The notes under the pieces are model-generated. The model saw only the letters and a list, made by a program, of their open reading frames with translations, did no database searches and was not told where the DNA came from. A DNA stretch of 32,260 nucleotides from JBJXHG01 sp046160865 (GTDB lineage Bacteria; Planctomycetota; UBA1135; GCA-002686595): the NCBI GenBank assembly GCA_046160865.1, contig JBJXHG010000079.1:1-32260 (forward strand). Reading direction: 5' to 3'. How positions within the stretch are numbered: the first letter of the stretch is position 1; every line of letters begins with the position of its first letter. The position numbers and the translations under genes are program-made. Below are positions 8,448-15,205 of this stretch, one piece after another.

Positions 8448-9929
8448 CTACACCACCGTCCCAACCCGCGACAGCTCCTCCTCCAAGTCCGCTCTCGTCA
8501 GCGGGTGCTCGTCCAGCCACCCGTTCGGGAACGAGAGCTGATAGCCGCCCCGCTTCGGCGCGATCGCGATCTTCGGCAACGGTGCGTCGCTGCGGCTGCG
8601 ATTCAACAGGATCGCCAGTCGCAAGAGCACGCACAGGCGCAGCGCATTGCGCTTCGTCGACGGCGGGAGCACGTCGAAGCGTTCGAGTACCAGCTTGCGC
8701 CGGTGTCCTTCGATCAACGCCGCGAGGATCGATTGATCGGAGCGCGAGAACCCCGGCATGTCCGAGTGCTCGACGAGGTACGCGCCGTGCTTGTGGTAGC
8801 CACCGTGCGAGAGCGACTGTCCGATCTCGTGCAAGCGCGCGGCCCACGCGAGGAACTGGCCACCGGCTTCGTGCGGCAGCTCCCACGGTTCCGCTATTTG
8901 CTCGAAGAGCGCGAGCGCCGTCTGCTCGACGCGGCTCGCTTGCTCGATGTCGACGCGGTAGAGCTCGCAGAAGCGCCGGATCGTCTGCTCGCGCAAGTCC
9001 TCGTGGCGAATGCGGCCGAGCAAGTCGTACAAGACGCCTTCGCGCAAGGCACCTTGCGACGTGATCATCTCCTCGATCGATAGACCGTCGACGAGTGCCG
9101 ACAAGATCGCGACGCCGCCGGCGATGACCTGCGCGCGCTCGGGCTGTAGTCCCGGGATCTGCAGCTTCTCGACGTGACCCGCTTCGACGAGCGCCTTGCG
9201 CAGCTTGCGCAAGCCCTTGGCCGTGACGCCGTGCTCGGCCCAGTTGTTCGCGCGCAAGATCGTCTCCACGGCGAGGATCGTGCCCGACGAGCCGACGCAC
9301 TCCTCGAAGCCGCGCGTGAGGTACTCGCGCTCGAGGCTCTGCACTTCGAGTCTTGCCGAAAGTCGCGCGCGATCGAGCGCCTCGCGCGAGATCACGCCGT
9401 TCTTGAAGAAGCGCAGCGAGTAGTTCACGCAGCCCATGTGCATGCTGTCGGCTTTGCGGATCTCGAAGCGCTGGCCGAGGATGCACTCGGTGCTGCCGCC
9501 GCCGATGTCGATCACGAGCCGCGACTTCGTGTCGTCCGACAGATCGTGCGCGACGCCGAGATAGATGAGGCGCGCTTCCTCGGCACCCGACACGATCTCG
9601 ATCGGATGGCCGAGCGCCTCGCCGGCCTTGTCGAGGAACGCCGGTGCATTGCGCGCCATGCGCAGCGCGCTCGTGCCGACGGCGCGCACGCTGCCCGGCG
9701 GCATCCCGCGCAAGCGCTGGCCGAAGCGGCCGATGCAAGCGAGAGCGCGCTCCTGCGCCTCGGGCGTCAGGCGCTTCTTGTCGTCGAGGCCCGCCGCGAG
9801 CGCCACGCGCTCGCGTATCCGGTCGACGATGTTGAACTCGCTGCGCACGATGCGCGCGACGACCATGTGGAAACTGTTCGAGCCGAGGTCGACGGCGGCG
9901 ACCGTGTCGGGAGCGGAGTGCGTGGCCAC
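8448..9929 (-). CDS. ppx: Exopolyphosphatase / guanosine pentaphosphate phosphatase (Ppx/GppA family)
   Basis: 493 residues from GTG at 9929, close to GppA and Ppx lengths. The ASKHA phosphatase fold is shown by V-D-L-G-S-N-S-F-H-M near the N-terminus, G-T-S-A-L-R, G-A-E-E-A-R-L-I-Y, V-I-D-I-G-G-G-S-T-E and the G-S-S-G-T-I segment. The C-terminal HD-like helical domain includes A-A-R-L-H-E-I-G-Q-S-L-S-H and H-S-D-M-P-G-F-S. The enzyme releases terminal phosphate from polyphosphate or from pppGpp; sequence alone does not separate the two, but ppk 4.4 kb away favours polyphosphate. The frame opens at another GTG at 9959. I prefer 9929 because a good promoter (TTGCAG-17-TATACG) ends 6 nt before it, which would give a leaderless mRNA. 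Confidence 0.93.
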   Translation of the reverse strand: MATHSAPDTVAAVDLGSNSFHMVVARIVRSEFNIVDRIRERVALAAGLDDKKRLTPEAQERALACIGRFGQRLRGMPPGSVRAVGTSALRMARNAPAFLDKAGEALGHPIEIVSGAEEARLIYLGVAHDLSDDTKSRLVIDIGGGSTECILGQRFEIRKADSMHMGCVNYSLRFFKNGVISREALDRARLSARLEVQSLEREYLTRGFEECVGSSGTILAVETILRANNWAEHGVTAKGLRKLRKALVEAGHVEKLQIPGLQPERAQVIAGGVAILSALVDGLSIEEMITSQGALREGVLYDLLGRIRHEDLREQTIRRFCELYRVDIEQASRVEQTALALFEQIAEPWELPHEAGGQFLAWAARLHEIGQSLSHGGYHKHGAYLVEHSDMPGFSRSDQSILAALIEGHRRKLVLERFDVLPPSTKRNALRLCVLLRLAILLNRSRSDAPLPKIAIAPKRGGYQLSFPNGWLDEHPLTRADLEEELSRVGTVV

Positions 9930-9935
9930 GCCTCT

Positions 9936-9964
9936 CGTATAAGGACGGGGCGCGCGCACTGCAA
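9936..9964 (-). promoter_or_regulatory. Candidate sigma70-type promoter of ppx
   Basis: On the minus strand TTGCAG (9964-9959) and TATACG (9941-9936) are separated by 17 bases, close to the sigma70 consensus and unusual in this very GC-rich sequence. It lies in the 60-bp gap between the DUF6687-like gene and ppx. Transcription would begin at or very near the GTG at 9929, so ppx may have its own leaderless transcript besides read-through. Confidence 0.5.
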
Positions 9965-9989
9965 CGTGGATCGGAGCTGCGCGTGCCGC

Positions 9990-11033
9990 CTACTCGGGGA
10001 AGCTCCACGCCTCGCGCAGCGCGTCGAGGAGCGTGCGCCGCACGAGCGTCGGCGCGAGCTTCGATTCTTCGAGCGCGCCGGCGTGCTCCGCGAACATGGC
10101 GTGCTCGGCGCGGCCGAACCAGAGCTCCGGCGACGGCGACGCCGACGGTTGCGCGCGCCAAGCGACGGACGCATCGGGAACGGTGCCTTCGAGCTCGTTC
10201 AACTGCGCGGCGAGACGCGCGAGATCGGGACGCGGCAGCCGCTGGCGCGACACGAGGTCGAACCACGAGAGCGTGCTCAGCAGGAATCGGTACGTCGCGC
10301 CGGAACTCTTCGGCCCGATCACGAGGATGCGATCCGCGTCCGTGCTGCCGAACAGCGCGTGACGGCCCGGATCGAACGCGCGCGCGCCGCGGCTCGAGCG
10401 CGTGCCGCTCGCCGCGGTGACGACGCACAGGTCGAGGTGCACGACCTCGTCGCGCGCGGCGGCGGCGACGTCGGCGCGGTCGTGGCGCAGATCGTCCAGC
10501 GCTGCGCGCCACAACTCGGGATTCGGCACTTCCGGTGCGTCGAGCACTGCAGCGAAGCGCGCCACGACCTCGCGCAGCGCAGCTTGGTGTCGCTCGCGCT
10601 CCGCGAGGCCGCGCAGCTCACCCGCCCACGGTGAGCGCTCCGGATCGGCGACGCCGGCGATCCACAGATCGATCGCGAACGCGCGCTCGCTCGGCAAGCG
10701 GAAGAAATCGCCCGCCGCCGCAGCCGCGAGCAACTCCTCCGCGCGCGCGAGCGCGAGCTGTGGATGTCGCACCGCGAACACGGCGCACGCACCGTCCGTG
10801 TCGTAGTGATTGTTCGCGATCGCTTCACAGCCGCGCGCGAGCGTCTCGCGCTCGGCCGCGGGCGAGCGCGCAAAGGCGAGCGCGGATCCCGTCGACAGAT
10901 CGTGGCGCAAGTGCGCCGGCGTGCGATGTCCGGGCCAGTGCGAGAGGTTGAGGCCCGGCTGATCCCACGCGCCGTCGACGAGCAGCACGGGCCGCGCGGT
11001 CGGAGCGTCCAGGATCTCGATCGGCAGGTTCAA
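9990..11033 (-). CDS. DUF6687-like protein with DHH-like motif
   Basis: 347 residues starting with TTG at 11033, 12 nt after the stop of the TPR gene upstream. The N-terminal third has V-L-L-V-D-G, L-N-L-S-H-W-P-G-H-R-T-P, then D-L-S-T-G-S-A, then A-N-N-H-Y-D-T-D-G-A-C-A-V-F. I recognise this string of motifs as the DUF6687 family of unknown function, recalled without a search. The H-x-D-x-D-G core resembles the metal-binding motif of DHH-family phosphoesterases. The middle and C-terminal parts are helical, with a beta region around H-L-D-L-C-V-V-T and R-I-L-V-I-G-P. No signal peptide is seen, so the protein is probably cytoplasmic. It lies directly upstream of ppx. The family call is moderate and a phosphoesterase role is inference only. 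Confidence 0.6.
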   Translation of the reverse strand: MNLPIEILDAPTARPVLLVDGAWDQPGLNLSHWPGHRTPAHLRHDLSTGSALAFARSPAAERETLARGCEAIANNHYDTDGACAVFAVRHPQLALARAEELLAAAAAGDFFRLPSERAFAIDLWIAGVADPERSPWAGELRGLAERERHQAALREVVARFAAVLDAPEVPNPELWRAALDDLRHDRADVAAAARDEVVHLDLCVVTAASGTRSSRGARAFDPGRHALFGSTDADRILVIGPKSSGATYRFLLSTLSWFDLVSRQRLPRPDLARLAAQLNELEGTVPDASVAWRAQPSASPSPELWFGRAEHAMFAEHAGALEESKLAPTLVRRTLLDALREAWSFPE

Positions 11034-11045
11034 CGACGTCGCGCG

Positions 11046-12752
11046 CTACTTCGCGACCTCGCGCTCGAGCTTCGCGAGGTTGTTCTTCGAATCGCGCAGC
11101 GCGATCGCGTAGATGCGGCGCACGTCTTCCGCGAGGTCCGTCTTCGCGAGCTCGGCTCCCGCGATCTCGCGCGCCTTGACGTACATTTCGCGCGCGCGTT
11201 CGAAGTCGCGCTTGAGGTAGTAGTGCAGCATGACCGCCGTGTCGTTCAGGATCGACGGGTCGCTCGGGGAGAGCTCGAGGGCCATCGAGTACGCCTCGTA
11301 CGCCTTGTCGATCAGCTCGGCCGATGTCTTCTGATCCACTGCCGTCTCGCTCTTCATGAGACGCTCGGCCGCGTCGCGGTAGAAGAGCCCGGCGTTGTTC
11401 CAGTAGCGCGAAACCTTCGGCGCGACGATCGTCTGCGCATCCGAGAGCATGCCGGCCTCGACCGTGCGCTCGTTGTTCGCGCACCACGCGACGAGGTAGT
11501 CGAGGATCGCGAGGTCGACGTCGCTGTTCGGCGCGATCGACGCCGCGAGGTCCTCCGGGCTCGCCTCGAAGTGCTGCCGGAACGCGTCCACCGCGCCGGC
11601 GTAGTCCTTCTGCGCGTAGTGCGCCTGCGCGATGTAGTACCAACTGTTGTGGAACGACGGGTTCAGGCGCACCGCGGTCTGGAGTGCGGCGATGGCCTCG
11701 GCGTACTGCGCGTTCTCGAACCGCCCCCAGCCGAGCCACCACGAGAGCGTTGCGTCGCCCTTCGTTTCACCGGTCGACTTCTCCTTGCGGAGGCGCGCGC
11801 CTTCCTCGACGCACTTCACGAACGCGTCCTTCGGCTCCGCGAGGACGTTGATCACCTGACCGAAGTCGACCACGTCCGGATCCGCGCTGATCGCGAGCGC
11901 GTACGCGCGTGCGGCCTCGTCGACCTTCTGCTTCCAAGCGAGCGTGTGTCCCCACTGCAAAGCGGCGGTGGCCGTCTGCGCCGGCTCGTCGCCACGAGCG
12001 GAGAAGAGCTCGGCCGCTTTTGCGAACGACGCGCGCGCGGTCTCCCAATGCACGTCGGCTTCGGCTGCCTTCGCGGCGTCGTCCTTCGCCGACACGTACT
12101 GCGAGATCGCGATGCGGCCGAGCGTCATCGCCGCGTCGGGATTCTGTGGCTCGAGCGCGACGGCCTTTTCGCCGGCGGCGCGTGCGACGTCGAGCTTCTG
12201 CTCGTACCACGCGGCTTCGGCGAGCGGCGCGAACGCGTCCTTGTAGAGCGCGGGGTTGGCCGCCGTCGCCTTCTGCAAGTACACGACGGCGTCCGAGAAC
12301 GACATGCCGATGATCTGGCCGTTGACGCCGTTCTTGAGGTGGCGCTGCGCGTTCGCCGCGAACGCCATCCCGTACAAGTAGTCGAGTTCGGGACCAGTGT
12401 TCGTCCGCGCGAGCGCGTCGATCGCGTTGAACGCATCGTTGATGCGATCCTGCGGCAGCCAGCTGCGGATCACCCATTGCTCGGTGCGCAGCGCGTGCGC
12501 ATCCGTCTCGGCCGCCCGCTCGAAGAGCTTCTGCGCTTCGCTCGCCTTGCCGAGCGCGAGCAGCTCGCGGCCGGTCTGGACGAGCTCGTCGACGGATTGC
12601 CGCGGGTGCGGATTGCCGAAGGCGAACGAAGCGAAGAGCGCGCACGTCGCCAGGGCACGCGCCGCTCGCGAGGTGACGCCGAACGCGCGCGGCGCAGCCA
12701 GCGCCAGCGCCGCTCGCGAGGTGACGGTGGATCGAATCGACTTCAAGGTCAT
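11046..12752 (-). CDS. Exported TPR protein, second member of a tandem paralogous pair
   Basis: 568 residues. The reading frame is open far upstream, but the preferred ATG at 12752 overlaps the TGA of the preceding TPR gene by 4 bp (ATGA), a typical coupled start. The N-terminus is long and basic, then hydrophobic (A-T-C-A-L-F-A-S-F-A-F-G), consistent with export. It contains a 16-residue duplication (V-T-S-R-A-A twice). The rest is tetratricopeptide repeats: L-L-A-L-G-K-A-S-E-A-Q-K-L-F-E-R-A, A-L-Q-T-A-V-R-L-N-P and A-Y-S-M-A-L-E-L-S-P-S-D-P. The block Y-W-N-N-A-G-L-F-Y-R-D followed by N-D-T-A-V-M-L-H-Y-Y-L-K-R-D matches the upstream gene closely, so the two are paralogues. The likely role is a periplasmic scaffold or interaction protein; partners are unknown. 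Confidence 0.8.
   Translation of the reverse strand: MTLKSIRSTVTSRAALALAAPRAFGVTSRAARALATCALFASFAFGNPHPRQSVDELVQTGRELLALGKASEAQKLFERAAETDAHALRTEQWVIRSWLPQDRINDAFNAIDALARTNTGPELDYLYGMAFAANAQRHLKNGVNGQIIGMSFSDAVVYLQKATAANPALYKDAFAPLAEAAWYEQKLDVARAAGEKAVALEPQNPDAAMTLGRIAISQYVSAKDDAAKAAEADVHWETARASFAKAAELFSARGDEPAQTATAALQWGHTLAWKQKVDEAARAYALAISADPDVVDFGQVINVLAEPKDAFVKCVEEGARLRKEKSTGETKGDATLSWWLGWGRFENAQYAEAIAALQTAVRLNPSFHNSWYYIAQAHYAQKDYAGAVDAFRQHFEASPEDLAASIAPNSDVDLAILDYLVAWCANNERTVEAGMLSDAQTIVAPKVSRYWNNAGLFYRDAAERLMKSETAVDQKTSAELIDKAYEAYSMALELSPSDPSILNDTAVMLHYYLKRDFERAREMYVKAREIAGAELAKTDLAEDVRRIYAIALRDSKNNLAKLEREVAK
12659..12726. repeat. 20-bp direct repeat within the TPR signal region
   Basis: The same 20 bases occur at 12659-12678 and 12707-12726, 48 bp apart, exactly 16 codons. 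On the minus strand they encode V-T-S-R-A-A twice in the leader of the TPR protein. This looks like a recent in-frame tandem duplication that lengthened the N-terminal region. Confidence 0.85.
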
Positions 12753-14809
12753 CGGCCTTTCGAGTTCAGAACGCCCCAACGGGGCTGCGTCCGCTTTTCG
12801 CCGGCGAGCGCGCGGTCGCACTGCGCCAGCAGCCCATCGGCGCCTTCCACCTCGGGGCGCGGGTCGGGTGCCGCGATGCACTTCTCGAGCCAGCCCCGTG
12901 CGGTCTTCGGATCGTCCTTCAAGATGAGGTAGAGGTAACCGAGGTTCTGATAGGCATCGCCAAGAGCGATCTCTACGTCCTCGAGCGTCTGTTCCGCTTC
13001 CGAACCCGCCGCGGGCGCCGCGGCACGCAGCTCGGTCACGCGCGCCTCCCCGAGTTCGACCGCCCGCCGCAAGTAACGCTCGGCGGTGTCGAGGTCGCGC
13101 TGCAGATAATAGGTGAGGATCAGACCGGTGTCGTTCTGGATGCGCGTGTCGTCGGGCGCTGCGGTCGAGGCGTCGACATAGGCGCGGTAGCTCGTCTCCA
13201 TCCGCTCGCGCGCCTGCGCGATCAGGCGCTCGGCTTCCTGGGTGCGGCCCTGCGCAGCGAGCGCTTGGGCGCGGTACTCGAGCGCGACGGCGACGTCGCG
13301 GTTGAAGAAGCCGGCGTTGTTCGCCCAGTTGACGTCGCCGGGTTGGTACGCGTGCAGGTAGTCGTAGATCCGCGCGGCTTGCGCGAGACGTTCGATCGAC
13401 TCCGGCGCGTTCGGGTCCGCTTCGGCATCTTTCGCGTACGCCGCTCCGACGAGGCTCAGCCCGATCACGCCGGACGCCATGCGGCCCGCGAGTTCCCACG
13501 CGAGGCCGCCGGGAAACACGTCTTCCATCGAGAGGAACGCGGTGCGTGCGGCCTCGAGCTCGGGCGGCTGCGCGCGGTACGCGCACCAACCGACACCGGA
13601 GCGGCACAGCACCTCGTAGCCGCGGCAAGCATCCGCGTAGCGCGGCTCGAGCTCGCGGCAGCGCACAAACCCTTCTTCTGCCGCGCGAAACGCAGCGCGG
13701 CTGTCCTCGCCGGCGTAGAGCGCGTCGGCCGCTTCGTCGAAGCGCGCGCGCGCCGGATGCCAGCGCGCGAGCCCGACGCGCGGATGCGCGGCTGCGAAGA
13801 CGGTGTACACCGAGCTCACGCCATCGGCGCCGCCGAGCGTGCGCGTCACAGCCGCCAAGCGCTCGTGCAGCGCTTCGTCGCTGGGCGCGAGCGACAGCGC
13901 GCGCAGCGCGACGTTCTGGGCCTCACCCGGCGCGCCAGCGCTTTCCGCGAGCCACGCGAGGCGTTGCCAGCCCCACGGGTCTTCAGGCGCGCGGCCGATC
14001 TCGCCCTCGAGCGCTTCGCGTGCGCTGGCTTCTGCGCGCGCCATCTCCGCCGAGCGCTCGGACGCGAGCTCGAGATCGCCTTGCGCGTCGGCGACGAGCT
14101 TCTCGGTGCGCGCGAGCTCGAACGCGGCGAGCGCGGCGTCTGCGAGCGTGCGCCACGCGCGTTCCGGAGCCGGCGAGTGGTTGGCACGCTCGAGCCAGGC
14201 TTCGAGGCCTGAGCGTGCGCGCGAGAGAGCGTCGACCGGCGCGTTCAGCGCGAGCGCGACCCGCGCCGCCGTGAACCACGCTTCCGGGGTGCCAGCCCGC
14301 AGTGTCGCTGCGAGCGCGTCGGCTTCCGCGGCGCGCAAGAGCTCGGGCTCGCGCTCCTCGAGTCCGACGGCGAGTGCGGCCTCCGCGCGCAGGATGCGGA
14401 TCTCCGCGCTCGTCGGCGAAAGTTCGACCGCGCGATCGAGCACCGCGAGCGCTCCGCGCGGGTCGCGCGCGACGAGTTTCGCGCGCGCCTCGGTCCGCAG
14501 CCGCTCGCCCAGCAGCTCGGAGAGCGCCTGCTGCGCGCGGTCGTAGTCCCCGGCTGTGATCGCGGCGACCGCTTCGCCCTTGAGGCCGCCGCCGGCGAGT
14601 TCCTCGGGCTGTGCTTGGAGCGCCCGCACGATCGCGGCACGGGTGACGGGGCCTTCGATCTCGGGGAAGCGCTCGTGGAGCGCGCGTTCGACGGCCGCCG
14701 CGCGCTCGTCGGCCTCGCGTCGCTGTGCGGCCGGCGACGGAGTGTTCGCGCACGCCCCGAAGGAAGTCGCCGCGAGGGCACAAAGACAGGTGTGGAGGCC
14801 GCGGATCAT
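12749..14809 (-). CDS. TPR-repeat lipoprotein, first member of a tandem paralogous pair
   Basis: 686 residues from ATG at 14809. The first 20 residues form a lipoprotein signal with lipobox S-F-G-A-C (Cys20). The protein is Ala/Arg/Glu-rich and helical, with tetratricopeptide patterns throughout: D-R-A-Q-Q-A-L-S-E-L-L, A-L-A-V-L-D-R-A-V-E-L-S-P, A-L-R-A-L-S-L-A-P-S-D-E. Near the C-terminus W-A-N-N-A-G-F-F-N-R-D and N-D-T-G-L-I-L-T-Y-Y-L-Q-R-D-L-D are shared with the next gene, as is the helix after them. This gene has an additional N-terminal half that the partner lacks. As a membrane-anchored TPR array it probably assembles or scaffolds envelope proteins; the substrate is unknown. No Shine-Dalgarno is obvious. 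It appears to be the first gene of a minus-strand cluster that continues through the second TPR gene and the DUF6687-like gene. Confidence 0.8.
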   Translation of the reverse strand: MIRGLHTCLCALAATSFGACANTPSPAAQRREADERAAAVERALHERFPEIEGPVTRAAIVRALQAQPEELAGGGLKGEAVAAITAGDYDRAQQALSELLGERLRTEARAKLVARDPRGALAVLDRAVELSPTSAEIRILRAEAALAVGLEEREPELLRAAEADALAATLRAGTPEAWFTAARVALALNAPVDALSRARSGLEAWLERANHSPAPERAWRTLADAALAAFELARTEKLVADAQGDLELASERSAEMARAEASAREALEGEIGRAPEDPWGWQRLAWLAESAGAPGEAQNVALRALSLAPSDEALHERLAAVTRTLGGADGVSSVYTVFAAAHPRVGLARWHPARARFDEAADALYAGEDSRAAFRAAEEGFVRCRELEPRYADACRGYEVLCRSGVGWCAYRAQPPELEAARTAFLSMEDVFPGGLAWELAGRMASGVIGLSLVGAAYAKDAEADPNAPESIERLAQAARIYDYLHAYQPGDVNWANNAGFFNRDVAVALEYRAQALAAQGRTQEAERLIAQARERMETSYRAYVDASTAAPDDTRIQNDTGLILTYYLQRDLDTAERYLRRAVELGEARVTELRAAAPAAGSEAEQTLEDVEIALGDAYQNLGYLYLILKDDPKTARGWLEKCIAAPDPRPEVEGADGLLAQCDRALAGEKRTQPRWGVLNSKGR

Positions 14810-15205
14810 GCAGCAAGCGGCCGAAACCGCGGCGCCATGCCGCGGCTCGGGCGCGCGATTCTAGCAGTCCGTGGTGAAAGTGCTTCGAGCCCGAAAGTGG
14901 CCCGTTTGCGTCAGAACAAGGAGCGAGACCGCAGGCGAATCGTCGAGATTCGCCGAGGATCGAGCGACGCCGAGTTGGCGCGAACGGACCGCTTTCGGGC
15001 TGAATGACTTTCGCCACGGGCTGCTAGCCCGCCTCCCGCGTCGCACCGTGTTGGATTCCAGCGCACGCGCAGCGCTCTCGCGTGGAGATCGTCCGCGCGC
15101 GGAGCGAGGATCGCGCGGGGAAGAGGCCGCCGGCCGCGGCGTCGACGGCGATTCTGCGTCAAGGCATCCTGCCCGGCGCTTTCAGGTCCCATACTCACGA
15201 GCCGT
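14810..15205. other. Intergenic region between divergent lipoprotein genes, mostly a foldback element
   Basis: A 396-bp gap between the TPR lipoprotein gene (minus) and the Ig-like lipoprotein gene (plus). Its centre is the 167-bp palindrome listed separately. The remaining 178 bp before the plus-strand gene must hold its promoter, but I see only a weak -10-like CATACT near 15190 and no matching -35. No convincing ORF is present. Confidence 0.7.
14861..15027. repeat. 167-bp foldback element (imperfect palindrome), family A
   Basis: The two ends are perfect inverted repeats CTAGCAG ... CTGCTAG. Reading inward, 18 of the first 20 bases of each arm match (CTAGCAGtCCGTGGtGAAAGT against CTAGCAGcCCGTGGcGAAAGT). 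A second matched block, AGCCCGAAAG[TC]GG[CT]CCGTT[TC]GCG, follows. The exact midpoint is a perfect hairpin, GGCGAATC-5 nt-GATTCGCC at 14934-14954. Mismatches between the arms are often transitions, which keep G-U pairing in RNA. It has no coding capacity of its own. It could be a REP/BIME- or MITE-like element, or a structured RNA. Confidence 0.85.

Noticed and set aside
8365..10512. Long minus-strand frame across ppx and the DUF6687-like gene
   Set aside because: Arg-rich shadow without motifs, overlapping two recognisable genes in other frames.
12753..13628. Upstream extension of the second TPR protein by 292 codons
   Set aside because: The extension is the out-of-frame reading of the first TPR gene. 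The ATGA overlap and leader at 12752 give a better start.
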